From assembly GCA_025057975.1 (NCBI GenBank), contig JANWUV010000010.1:1-64000 (forward strand): a stretch of 64,000 nt of DNA. The letters are read 5' to 3'. A model generated the notes under the pieces. That model was not told where the DNA came from, made no database searches, and saw nothing but the letters and a program-made list of their open reading frames with translations. The stretch comes from Chloracidobacterium sp. Its GTDB lineage: Bacteria > Acidobacteriota > Blastocatellia > Chloracidobacteriales > Chloracidobacteriaceae. A program made the translations under genes and the position numbers. Below are positions 8,460-16,767 of this stretch, piece by piece (position 1 is the first letter of the stretch; each line of letters starts with the position of its first letter).

Positions 8460-8893
8460 GCGAACGACGTGTCGCTGTTCTACGCCGGGTTCCTATGGCT
8501 CGGCTGAAATCTTCCCACCCTGAGAGGTACAGGGCAGCGAAACTGATAATTTGGGTGTGGGCTTTCCGGCTCGACTGACTTTATTTAGCTTTCTGGGCCA
8601 GTGTAGCGGCAGCCCGCGATTTGACGCGCGGCAGCGTTCCGCGCCGGACACTTCCAAATTGCCTTTTACATTGCCCTGTTACGAGGAACTGCCACGCCTT
8701 GCGGCGCGTGGCGTCAAGCCGCAAGGCAGGAAAGCGGCGGAGCGCCGCCGCACTCCAAACTGCTGACACGATTCGACCGGGGCATTGCTACACTTACTCG
8801 GAAGCTGTTCTAGTCAGCGCGCCTTTGGAGAGTCGCCTTTCGCCGCGATCTAAACCTTAGCCGACGCCACGCCTTTACGGATACGGAAGCGGA
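8460..8893. other. Intergenic stretch holding repeat copy B
   Basis: No gene is supported between the helicase stop and the end of pstB. Short open frames here are Arg-rich and overlap on both strands. The middle holds the hairpin repeat at 8626-8760. The stretch marks the right edge of the A+T-richer island, with composition returning to G+C-rich within it. Confidence 0.6.
8626..8760 (+). repeat. Dispersed hairpin repeat, copy B
   Basis: This copy has the same three blocks in the same order as 235-336. It forms two strong hairpins: GCCACGCC-TTGCG-GGCGTGGC-type pairing around 8691-8712, and GCGGCG-GAG-CGCCGC at 8734-8748. Copies A and B bracket the first M16-like gene and the whole accessory island. 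A fragment at 3304-3323 sits between them at the left edge of the island. Confidence 0.5.
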
Positions 8894-9715
8894 CTAACCA
8901 AATCGGCCGGCGAGGTAGTCCTCCGTCCGTTTCTGGGACGGCGCATTGAACAACACTTCCGTCGGCCCAAACTCGACCAGTTCACCCAAGTACATAAACG
9001 CCGTGAACTCCGCTACGCGCGCCGCCTGCTGCAAGTTGTGCGTCACGATCAGCGCCGTCACCTGCGACTTGAGACGCCCCAGCAGCGCCTCAATACTCGC
9101 CGTCGCCAGCGGATCAAGCGCCGAAGTCGGTTCGTCAAACAGCAACAACTCCGGCTCCGTCGCCAGCGCCCGCGCAATACACAAACGCTGCTGCTGCCCG
9201 CCCGACAGCGCATAGGCCGAATCGTCCAGCCGATCCTTGACCTCATCCCATAGCGCAGCGTCCCGAAGTGCGCGTTCCACCCGTCCCTCCAGCTCGCTCC
9301 TGCTGCGGACGCCGCGCAAACGAAGCCCGTAGGCGACGTTCTCAAAGACCGACTTCGGGAATGGATTCGGCTTCTGAAAAACCATCCCAATCCGCATCCG
9401 TACCTCAATCGGGTCGGTCTCAGGGGCCAGCAGGTTGATGTCGTCGGGATAAAGTCGAATTTCGCCCGCATACCGATGGTTGGGGTACAGGTCATGCATG
9501 CGATTGAAGCAGCGCAGCAACGTACTCTTGCCGCACCCGGAAGGCCCGATGAGCGCCGTCGCACGATAGGCGTAAACCGGCAGGTTAACCTCATGCAGCG
9601 CCGCCTTCTCACCGTAGAAAAAACTCAAACCGCGCGCTTCCGCCTTGAGCGCCAACTGGTCGGTGACGCCATCTGGCTGACGCCCGTTGGAACCGGCGGC
9701 CATAGTCTTGGTCAT
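8894..9715 (-). CDS. pstB: Phosphate ABC transporter ATP-binding protein PstB
   Basis: PstB is the ATPase that powers phosphate import through PstC and PstA. The sequence shows Walker [10 protein letters not shown], a Q-loop in [18 protein letters not shown] (the PNPFPKS stretch is typical of PstB), signature LSGGQQQRL, Walker [14 protein letters not shown] and the H-loop histidine in VTHNLQQA. It is the last gene of pstS-pstC-pstA-pstB. A GTG at 9727 would overlap the pstA stop. The ATG at 9715 is chosen here because GGAG lies just before it, although the spacing is short. No phoU follows. Confidence 0.93.
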   Translation of the reverse strand: MTKTMAAGSNGRQPDGVTDQLALKAEARGLSFFYGEKAALHEVNLPVYAYRATALIGPSGCGKSTLLRCFNRMHDLYPNHRYAGEIRLYPDDINLLAPETDPIEVRMRIGMVFQKPNPFPKSVFENVAYGLRLRGVRSRSELEGRVERALRDAALWDEVKDRLDDSAYALSGGQQQRLCIARALATEPELLLFDEPTSALDPLATASIEALLGRLKSQVTALIVTHNLQQAARVAEFTAFMYLGELVEFGPTEVLFNAPSQKRTEDYLAGRFG

Positions 9716-9720
9716 CGCTC

Positions 9721-10638
9721 CTACCACTGAAGCCGCCGCCGCAGCCGATAGCGCAGCCCGATGGCGACGGCGTTCATCACAACGGTCAAAAACGTCAGCG
9801 TCAACGCCGCCGCCGCCGCGTTGGCGCGAAAGTCGGCTCTGGGGCGCGAAGTCCAGTCAAACGTCACAATCGGCAGCGCCGTAAACGGCGACCACAGCCA
9901 GTCGAAGGACAAAAAAGGCGCTTCGGACGAAACCGGCGACGGCGGTAGAAAAGCAATAAACGTCACCGCTCCAATCGTCACCAATGGAGCGGTTTCCCCG
10001 ATCGCCCGCGACAAGCCGATAATGACCCCGGTGAGGACGCCCGGCAGCGCCGCCGGCAACACATGACGCCAAATGGTTTGCCAGCGCGTCGCCCCAACCG
10101 CGTACGAAGCTTCTCGAATTGCGTTGGGCACCGTCCGAATAGCTTCCCGCGTCGCCACGACGACAATCGGCAAAATCAGCAGTCCCAGCGTCAGTCCGGC
10201 GGTCAGGACGCTCGCCCCAAAACCCAACAGGCGAACAAACAGCCCCAACGCTAGCAGCCCATAAACAATCGAAGGCACGCCCGCCAAGTTGACAATGTTG
10301 GTCTCAATCAAGGCGGTCAGACGGTTGGGACGCGCGTACTCTTCAAGATACACCCCAGCCGCCACGCCCAGTGGGACGGCGACGGCGGCCGTGACGACCA
10401 TCACCACAAACGTCCCCACCCAAGCCGCCAGAATGCCCGCTCGTTCAGCCCGCCGTGAGGCAAACGTCAGAAAGAAATCCGGCTGCAACCGCTCCCAGCC
10501 GGTTTGCAGCGTTCCGGCGAAAAGGCCGACAAAGACCACCGCCAGTGCGCCCAACAACAGCCAAGCGACCAGCAGAAAGGCGCGCTCATACTGTTTGGCG
10601 CGCTGAATCCGCGCCGCAAGTCGCTCACGGTTTGTCAT
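9721..10638 (-). CDS. pstA: Phosphate ABC transporter permease PstA
   Basis: This 305-residue inner-membrane permease has about six hydrophobic segments. It carries the binding-protein-dependent transport loop that contacts the ATPase ([20 protein letters not shown], about residues 175-195) and the conserved [12 protein letters not shown] motif of PstA. It forms the phosphate channel with PstC. Its start overlaps the pstC stop by 4 bases (ATGA), a sign of translational coupling. The N-terminus is cytoplasmic and rich in basic residues. Confidence 0.92.
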   Translation of the reverse strand: MTNRERLAARIQRAKQYERAFLLVAWLLLGALAVVFVGLFAGTLQTGWERLQPDFFLTFASRRAERAGILAAWVGTFVVMVVTAAVAVPLGVAAGVYLEEYARPNRLTALIETNIVNLAGVPSIVYGLLALGLFVRLLGFGASVLTAGLTLGLLILPIVVVATREAIRTVPNAIREASYAVGATRWQTIWRHVLPAALPGVLTGVIIGLSRAIGETAPLVTIGAVTFIAFLPPSPVSSEAPFLSFDWLWSPFTALPIVTFDWTSRPRADFRANAAAAALTLTFLTVVMNAVAIGLRYRLRRRLQW

Positions 10639-11546
10639 GCCATGCGCCCCCGCAATCGTTGGCGACGGCGAATCCAGTCGGCCGCCAAATTGAAAACCAG
10701 CGTGAGCAGGAACAGCACCAGCGCCGCCGCGAAAATCGTCCGGTAGCTCAGACTGCCATGCGGCACGTCGCCCTTCGCCACTTGCACAATGTAGGTCGTG
10801 ACCGTCGCCGCCGGCTCAAAGGGATTGAAAGTCAAACGCGGCTGCTGCCCGGCGGCGACGGCGACAATCATCGTTTCGCCGACGGCGCGGGAGACGCCCA
10901 GCACGTACGACGCCGCCACCCCCGAAAACGCCGCCGGAAACACCACCTGCCAAGCCGTCTGCAAGCGGGTCGCGCCCAGCGCATACGCTCCCTCGCGCAA
11001 ACTCATCGGGACGGCACGCAGCGCGTCTTCACTCAACGATGCGACGTAGGGAATGATCATCACGCCCATCACCAGACCCGCCGAAAGCAGGTTGAAGCCG
11101 GGCAACGCCGGCCACACCTTCTGAAGCAACGGCGTCACGGTGTAGAGCGCAAAGTACCCGAAGACAACCGTCGGTACGCCGGCGAGCAGTTCCAAAACCG
11201 GCTTGACGCTTTCGCGTAGGCGGCCGGCGGCGAATTCCGACAGGTAAAGCGCCAGAATCGTGCCGCAGGGGACGGCGACAACTAGGGCCACTAGGGAACT
11301 CGTCACCGTACCCGCCAGCAACACGCCGATACCAAAGCGCGGCTCGGCGAACAGCGGCGTCCACTGGTTATCCGTCAGGAAGCGCCACACGGACACCGAC
11401 TTGAAAAAGGGCAGCGACTCGCCAATCAACACCGCTGCAATGCCGAGCGTCGTCAGGACGGCGACCAGCGCCGCTCCCGCCAGCGCCCACTCAATCACGG
11501 TTTCCCACCAACGCGCCCGACGCCGTGTTTTAGTCGTGGTTGCCAC
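10635..11546 (-). CDS. pstC: Phosphate ABC transporter permease PstC
   Basis: This 303-residue permease is a paralogue of PstA. It has six hydrophobic segments, the ATPase-contact loop REGAYALGATRLQTAWQVV and the motif GVSRAVGETMIVAVAAG. The periplasmic segment after the first membrane helix (SVWRFLTDNQWTPLF) is typical of PstC. It lies 25 bases after pstS and overlaps pstA by 4 bases, so the four genes are one operon. Confidence 0.92.
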   Translation of the reverse strand: MATTTKTRRRARWWETVIEWALAGAALVAVLTTLGIAAVLIGESLPFFKSVSVWRFLTDNQWTPLFAEPRFGIGVLLAGTVTSSLVALVVAVPCGTILALYLSEFAAGRLRESVKPVLELLAGVPTVVFGYFALYTVTPLLQKVWPALPGFNLLSAGLVMGVMIIPYVASLSEDALRAVPMSLREGAYALGATRLQTAWQVVFPAAFSGVAASYVLGVSRAVGETMIVAVAAGQQPRLTFNPFEPAATVTTYIVQVAKGDVPHGSLSYRTIFAAALVLFLLTLVFNLAADWIRRRQRLRGRMA

Positions 11547-11571
11547 GTGAGCACTCCGCGCCGGTCGCCGC

Positions 11572-12576
11572 CTACAGCGCGGCCGGCAAGGTCAACAAGT
11601 CGTGCAGAGAAACGGCGACGGCCGAGCGGCCGTTGAAAATGCTTCCAACGCGCCCACCATCCAGATGCCGCCGAATGGCGGCGTAGGCGTCCGGCGGAAG
11701 CGGCACGCAATGCACTTCATCGGCGAGGCTTCCGCCTCGCTCCAGCCAAAAGTGAACAAAGTCGCGTACTTCCGGGCGCGTCAGCGCCTGCGCGTTGACG
11801 TAAATCAACAACGGACGCGCCAGCGGCGCATACTCGCCGGAAAGAATCGTCGCCACCGTCGGCGTCACCGCCGGACGGTCGGCCGCGCGGGCAATCGGAA
11901 TGGCGCGCAGCTTGTCACGGTTTTCGTAGTAAATGTCAAAACCGAAGTAGCCCAGCGCGTTTGGGTCGCCGGCGATGCCCTGTACGAGGATGTTGTCATC
12001 CTCCGACGCCATATAGTCGCCCCGGCTGGCGCGCGCTTTTCCGTTGACGACCTCGGTGAAGTAGTCGAACGTCCCGGAGTCAGTTCCTGCGCCGTACAGG
12101 TTAAGCGGGCGGTCGCCCCACGCCGGATTGACCTGTGACCAGCGGCGGACAACGCCCTGTGCTTCCGGCGACCACATACGCCGTAACTCGTCAAGCGTCA
12201 TGGCGGTAACCTGCGTATTGCGCGGGTGCGTGACGACTACGATGGCGTCCATGGCGATGGGCAACTCGTAGTAGGACAGCCCCGCCTTGCGGCATGCCTC
12301 ACGCTCGGAGGCAGCGATGGGGCGCGACGCCGTGGCGATGTCAGTTTCGCCGCGACAGAACTTTTTCATTCCACCGCCTGTCCCGGAAACGCCGATGGTG
12401 ACGCGCACGCCCGGATGACGAAGTTGGAACTCCTCGGCGACGGCTTCCGCCAGCGGGTACACCGTACTCGAACCGTCCACCCGAATGACGGGGTAGCCGC
12501 GGCCGGCCGGGGCGCAGTAGGGCGCAAGCGCCGCAACCAGCGTCAGACCAATGACCAACGCGGTATGGAGCGACAT
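11572..12576 (-). CDS. pstS: Periplasmic phosphate-binding protein PstS
   Basis: This 334-residue protein has a signal peptide (ALVIGLTLVAALAPYCAPA) and belongs to the PstS family. The mature N-terminus has the phosphate-contact loops IRVDGSSTVYPLAEAVAEEF and GVSGTGGGMKKFCRGETDIA, and later GAGTDSGTFDYF. It delivers phosphate to PstC/PstA. A cysteine at the end of the signal (APYCAPA) could be lipidated, but the box is imperfect. As first gene of the operon it should carry the promoter. Upstream, CGTTAC (12622) and GTAACG (12645) form a small inverted repeat; no clear Pho box was found. Confidence 0.92.
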   Translation of the reverse strand: MSLHTALVIGLTLVAALAPYCAPAGRGYPVIRVDGSSTVYPLAEAVAEEFQLRHPGVRVTIGVSGTGGGMKKFCRGETDIATASRPIAASEREACRKAGLSYYELPIAMDAIVVVTHPRNTQVTAMTLDELRRMWSPEAQGVVRRWSQVNPAWGDRPLNLYGAGTDSGTFDYFTEVVNGKARASRGDYMASEDDNILVQGIAGDPNALGYFGFDIYYENRDKLRAIPIARAADRPAVTPTVATILSGEYAPLARPLLIYVNAQALTRPEVRDFVHFWLERGGSLADEVHCVPLPPDAYAAIRRHLDGGRVGSIFNGRSAVAVSLHDLLTLPAAL

Positions 12577-12772
12577 CGGCGCACCTCAAGCAATCAAGCT
12601 GCGCCATGTTAGTGCAGCGGGCGTTACCAAAGTTTTTCAACAATGTAACGTGCGCACGGATGACGCCGCGCCTGAAGTCGAAGCTGGTGTCGGTGGAACA
12701 GGGCGTTCAGCCGCGCCTTTGGTGCGAAGCGTCGCTGCATAACCAAAAGTCTTTGGTCAGTTGTTGCGAACG

Positions 12773-13918
12773 CTACCGGCAAATCGCCCGCGTGAGCGTT
12801 TCCAAGCCGGTACGGAGTTGGCTTGGCTCAATCAGGCAAGAAAGCATAATGCGAGCGACGCCCAGTTCGCCGCCGTAAAAATAGCCCGGATGTACAAGAA
12901 CGCCTTGTTCCAGTAAGTACAGCGCCAACGCCTCCTCATCATCCCAGCCGGTGACCTGCGGGAAGAGATAATAGCCGCCGTCTGGCGGCTGTACCGTGAC
13001 GTTCGGGGCGCGTTCAAGCAAGTCAATCGCCATGGTCAATGACGCCCTAAAACGCCGCTGCATGGCAGCGACAAACGCCTGCCCTCGCTCGAACAAGGTC
13101 GGTAGCATAAACTGTGTGAGGGCGTTGGCGCTAAGAAAGGCGTCATTGAGGATTTCCAGGCGTGCGCCAAAGGCTTCCGCCGCTGGCTTGTTCAAAGCAA
13201 TCCAGCCTAGTTTGAGATCGGGTAAGGCAAAACGTTTGGAAATGCCGTTTAGATGAAAAACCGGCAGTTCTGGGTGGAGCGTTCCCAGCGGCGGCGTCGC
13301 CGGCACGCGGTAAGTGAACGCAGCGAAAACCTCGTCGCAGATGATCGGCAAGCCAAGTCGGCGCAGCGCCGGTATTGGGCGCTGGATGATCATCCCCGTT
13401 GGATTGTGCGGCGAGATTATCAAGACAGCGCGCGTGCGGTCATTGGCGGCGGCGACAAGCGATGCTTCGTTGATGCGCCAGCCCTCCGGCGACGCCGCCA
13501 ACTCATACTTCCGCATATGGATGTGATGAGCCGCTGCCAAGTGTTCAAAGAGCGGGTAGGTAATGTTTGGCCCAAGGACATTATCGCCCGGCTCGGTTAG
13601 AAGCGTGAACAGCAAACTGTACGCCTCACTGGTACTTGCAGTGATGAAAATGTCGTCCGGTGACACCTCAAGGGCTGGCGTCCGGCGAGCGTAGTCGGCG
13701 GCAATAGCGCGGCGCGCAGCAAGCTGTCCGCGCGGGTCAGGTTCATAGCGTCGGCTGTCCCAGTAAGCCGCCGCCGCTTCGCGGAGGATGTCGGCAGGGA
13801 ACAGAAGTCCATGGTGGGTCGGGTTGCTGCTCGTCAAATCAATGTAGGCGGCGGCGCGTTGACGCGCACGTTCAAGCTGATTTGGCGTCAGATCAACGTC
13901 AGCGAGAAAACCGGGCAT
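12773..13918 (-). CDS. PLP-dependent aminotransferase, class I/II
   Basis: This 381-residue protein has the fold-type I aminotransferase pattern: ITASTSEAYSLLF (cofactor phosphate loop), ISPHNPTG, IICDEVFAAF, and the Schiff-base lysine in NGISKRFALPDLKLGW. It moves amino groups using pyridoxal phosphate in the cytoplasm. The substrate cannot be assigned. It is a single gene between pstS and an M16-like gene, with gaps of roughly 200-250 bases on both sides, so context gives no pathway. The upstream gap contains TATACT on the coding strand (13984-13979), a possible -10 box without a good -35 partner. Confidence 0.85.
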   Translation of the reverse strand: MPGFLADVDLTPNQLERARQRAAAYIDLTSSNPTHHGLLFPADILREAAAAYWDSRRYEPDPRGQLAARRAIAADYARRTPALEVSPDDIFITASTSEAYSLLFTLLTEPGDNVLGPNITYPLFEHLAAAHHIHMRKYELAASPEGWRINEASLVAAANDRTRAVLIISPHNPTGMIIQRPIPALRRLGLPIICDEVFAAFTYRVPATPPLGTLHPELPVFHLNGISKRFALPDLKLGWIALNKPAAEAFGARLEILNDAFLSANALTQFMLPTLFERGQAFVAAMQRRFRASLTMAIDLLERAPNVTVQPPDGGYYLFPQVTGWDDEEALALYLLEQGVLVHPGYFYGGELGVARIMLSCLIEPSQLRTGLETLTRAICR

Positions 13919-14174
13919 AGGGGGCCTGTCGAGTCAACCATGAAACGCTAGGAACCTGCCGGCGGCGGCTACATCGGAAGTATACTGAGCAGTTTCCGAG
14001 GCAATGTAGGGAGGTCGCTTCCTACCTAAGCGGCGGCGCGTCTTTGCAATAAGTGTGCGCCTGAAATCGAACAGCCGTTGTATTACGCTGGACTACCAAC
14101 ACAAGCCGCCAGAGCCGCTGGCGCTACAATGCTCCGACTCTTGGAAGGCGCGCCAGACGGATTAGCGAGATACG

Positions 14175-15542
14175 TCAATCACGCGGCGTGCCGTTGGTAA
14201 GCCGGCTTACCAAGGGACGCACGCGCTTCTCATCGCCCACAATAGCGAAACGTAAGTTGACCATGTATTTCCGTGCTGCGGCCCGCACTTGCTCCGGCGT
14301 GACGGTTTGCAGTCGGTCAAGCGCAACAAAGGCCTCTCGCCAGCCGCCGCCTACGAGCTCGTAAAGCGCTAGGGTCGCCATCTGGCTGCTGTTGGTTTCT
14401 TCAGCCAAGTAGTAGGTTGTCAAAAACTGAGCGACTGTGGCGCGCAACTCCGCCGGTTCGACCAGTTCGGTGCGCAGTCGTTCGATTTCGTCCAGCATGA
14501 CCGCTACAGCTTGGTGGGCATCCACCGACGAGACGTAAATCCCACCGACATTTGCGCCCTGCGCCGTCAGAAACGCCATCGGCGCATAGGACAGATTGCG
14601 CTTGACACGCACCTCTTCGAACACACGGTCGCGCAGGACAGCCGCCGCCAGCCGCAGCGCAGGGAAGTCGGGGGAAGTCAGAGCAGGCGCTGCATAGATG
14701 CCCTGCACATAGTCCGTCGGCAGCGGACGCGCCGTCAGAGTGACATCCGAAGCCGTCCAAAACAGCGACGGAACAGGCGGCGGCGGGGCGCCCATTGGTA
14801 GCCCAGCAAAGAGCGCCGCCGCCCGTTTGGCGACAAGGCCCGCGTCAAGATCTCCGACGACGACGAGCAGCAGCCGTTTTGTGGTCAGAAGTTGTGCGTA
14901 ATGCTTGCGTAGGTCGGCGGCCTCTAACCGCGCTAGGGTCTCCGGCGTCCCCTTGGGCGCGGCTGCATAGGGATGCCCGCCGTACACTACCTTGGCCTGC
15001 ATTTGCTGCAGGACGGTTTCCGGGTCATCCTCATCATCGCGCAGGGCGGCGATGAGTCGCTCGCGGACGAGGGCGACATCCTCCGCCTCAAAGCGGGGCT
15101 GCCGCACGACATCAGCGAAGAGCGTCCATCCCCGCTCGAATGTTTGGCGCGTGGTCGCTAGCGTCAGGGCCGAGTAGTCATATGTCACGATGTAACTTAG
15201 ATTTGCACCCAAACGCGCTGTTTCTCGGCGTAGCGCCTCGCGCGGGAAGCGACGGCTGGCTTCGGTCGCCGTCGCCAGCGTCAGGGCTTCAATACCAGCT
15301 TGCGCGGGATTGGCGTTGCCGGCCCCACCGGCGAAAAAGAGACCGACGGCGACGGTCTGACTACCGCGTCGCCGCTTGACGAGCGTTTTAACGCCCGCGA
15401 CAACTTGTTCAGTAACGGCGTCTTGCGGGCGGGGGGTGACAGCGGCGGTCGTCCGTTGGGCGTAGGTTGGGATCAATAGGACGCCGACCACCCCAACGGC
15501 GCACACCAAGCGCATTAGAAGCCGGCGGGAAAAACGGTGCAT
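14175..15542 (-). CDS. Secreted M16 peptidase-like protein, active site absent
   Basis: This 455-residue single M16 unit is exported: MHRFSRRLLMRL followed by a hydrophobic stretch ending PTYAQ. The ATG at 15542 gives a proper signal peptide; ATGs further upstream only add non-hydrophobic residues. Where HxxEH should be, the protein has GIEALTLATATEAS, so no zinc site. The C-terminal half is well kept (RNLSYAPMAFLTAQGANVGG, TYYLAEETNSSQMATLALYE). This is typical of the non-catalytic chain of two-chain M16 proteases, whose catalytic partner is usually adjacent. Here no active M16 gene is adjacent. A glycosyltransferase gene diverges from its 5' end. Confidence 0.85.
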   Translation of the reverse strand: MHRFSRRLLMRLVCAVGVVGVLLIPTYAQRTTAAVTPRPQDAVTEQVVAGVKTLVKRRRGSQTVAVGLFFAGGAGNANPAQAGIEALTLATATEASRRFPREALRRETARLGANLSYIVTYDYSALTLATTRQTFERGWTLFADVVRQPRFEAEDVALVRERLIAALRDDEDDPETVLQQMQAKVVYGGHPYAAAPKGTPETLARLEAADLRKHYAQLLTTKRLLLVVVGDLDAGLVAKRAAALFAGLPMGAPPPPVPSLFWTASDVTLTARPLPTDYVQGIYAAPALTSPDFPALRLAAAVLRDRVFEEVRVKRNLSYAPMAFLTAQGANVGGIYVSSVDAHQAVAVMLDEIERLRTELVEPAELRATVAQFLTTYYLAEETNSSQMATLALYELVGGGWREAFVALDRLQTVTPEQVRAAARKYMVNLRFAIVGDEKRVRPLVSRLTNGTPRD

Positions 15543-15635
15543 ACTGTTCAGGCTGCCTTCCATCATCGTGTCTGACGCCAAGCGTGTGTTGGAAAAGACC
15601 TAAACCCTACACGCAACGACGAAAGGACGCCAACC

Positions 15636-16688
15636 GTGAAGTCGCTGTCGTTTGATCGCCCTGTACTGTTCCGGCTGCGTTCGATTGGCGACACAGTGTT
15701 GATGACGCCGTTGCTGAGTGCGTTGAAGGCCTGGCGTCCTAACCTGCCGGTGGCTGTGGTATTGGAGCCGCTCGCCGCGCCGATTCTCGAACCGCATCCA
15801 CTTGTGGACGAACTGATTGTCATCCCGCGCGCCCGGCGAGGCGTAGCCGGTTTCACGGAGCGTCTGCGTGCAGTCCATCGGTTGCGCGCTGGAAACTTCG
15901 ACATGGCGTTCAACGTCCATGGTGGAACAACCGCTGCATGGCTGATGCGGCTGGCGGGTATACCGCAGCGAATCGGCTACCCTCTACCGAACACACGCCG
16001 GTTGCTGACGCACGTTGCGCCGCCGCCGACCGAGCTGTGGCGCAAGCCGACGATTCACTGTGTCGAGCAGCAGCTTGGGTTGCTAAAAGCGGTCGGCGTT
16101 CCTGTGCCGTCGCCGCCGCCGCGTACGAAACTTTATTGCGACCCCAAAGCGCGCGCTGTCGTGACGGCGAAGTTGCGACGGGCGGGTGTTCGGGGGCCGT
16201 ACGCCGTGGTACACCCGGCGGCGGCCTTTCCGAGTAAGCAGTGGGCGGCGGCGCATTTCGCCGAGGTCATTGTTGACTTGGCGCGGCGCGGCTTGCAGCC
16301 GGTTGTTGTCGTTGGGCCCGGCGAGGAAGCTGTCGCTGAAGCCGTCAGACGATCGCTTGCCGACCCTCACAAAGCAGTGTTTTTCACCGATTTGCCGTTG
16401 GCGGAAACCATGGCCGTGATTGCCGGAAGCGCATTTTTCATTGGCAATGATAGCGGGCCAGCGCACATTGCGGCGGCCTTTGGACGTCCACTCGTGGTGA
16501 TTTTCGGCTCGTCCAATGACAGAGTTTGGTCGCCTTGGACTCATGCGCCACATCGCGTTGTTCGCCACCAACTGCCGTGCGTCCCCTGCGCCGGGCCGGT
16601 CTGCCATGCTTTTCCCGAACCCGAATGCATTCGCCGTGTAACCGTTTCCGAAGTGATTGAAGCAATCACGGCCGTTCTCGGAAGCTAA
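15636..16688 (+). CDS. Glycosyltransferase family 9 (heptosyltransferase-like)
   Basis: This 350-residue GT-B enzyme has the family-9 pattern: FRLRSIGDTVLMTPLLSALK at the N-terminus, VVHPAAAFPSKQWAAAHFAEV at the start of the donor-binding domain, and FIGNDSGPAHIAAAFGRPLV near the C-terminus. Relatives transfer heptose from ADP-heptose to lipopolysaccharide core, so a role in outer-membrane glycan assembly is likely, but the exact sugar and acceptor are unknown. The C-terminal segment has clustered cysteines (CVPCAGPVC, C in PECIRR) as in many WaaF-type enzymes. No other lipopolysaccharide gene lies nearby. Confidence 0.85.
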   Translation: MKSLSFDRPVLFRLRSIGDTVLMTPLLSALKAWRPNLPVAVVLEPLAAPILEPHPLVDELIVIPRARRGVAGFTERLRAVHRLRAGNFDMAFNVHGGTTAAWLMRLAGIPQRIGYPLPNTRRLLTHVAPPPTELWRKPTIHCVEQQLGLLKAVGVPVPSPPPRTKLYCDPKARAVVTAKLRRAGVRGPYAVVHPAAAFPSKQWAAAHFAEVIVDLARRGLQPVVVVGPGEEAVAEAVRRSLADPHKAVFFTDLPLAETMAVIAGSAFFIGNDSGPAHIAAAFGRPLVVIFGSSNDRVWSPWTHAPHRVVRHQLPCVPCAGPVCHAFPEPECIRRVTVSEVIEAITAVLGS

Positions 16689-16767
16689 GATGTTTCTTGT
16701 GTAGGGTTTAGCTTTGATTAATCTCCGCCTGAGGAAAAGACGGCTTTGCGCTGCTCTTATTCCAAAG

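Noticed and set aside
12622-12650. Inverted repeat CGTTAC/GTAACG upstream of pstS as a Pho-regulator site
   Set aside because: PhoB boxes are direct repeats of about 7 bases with set spacing. This is only a 6-base inverted repeat, so it was not listed as an operator.
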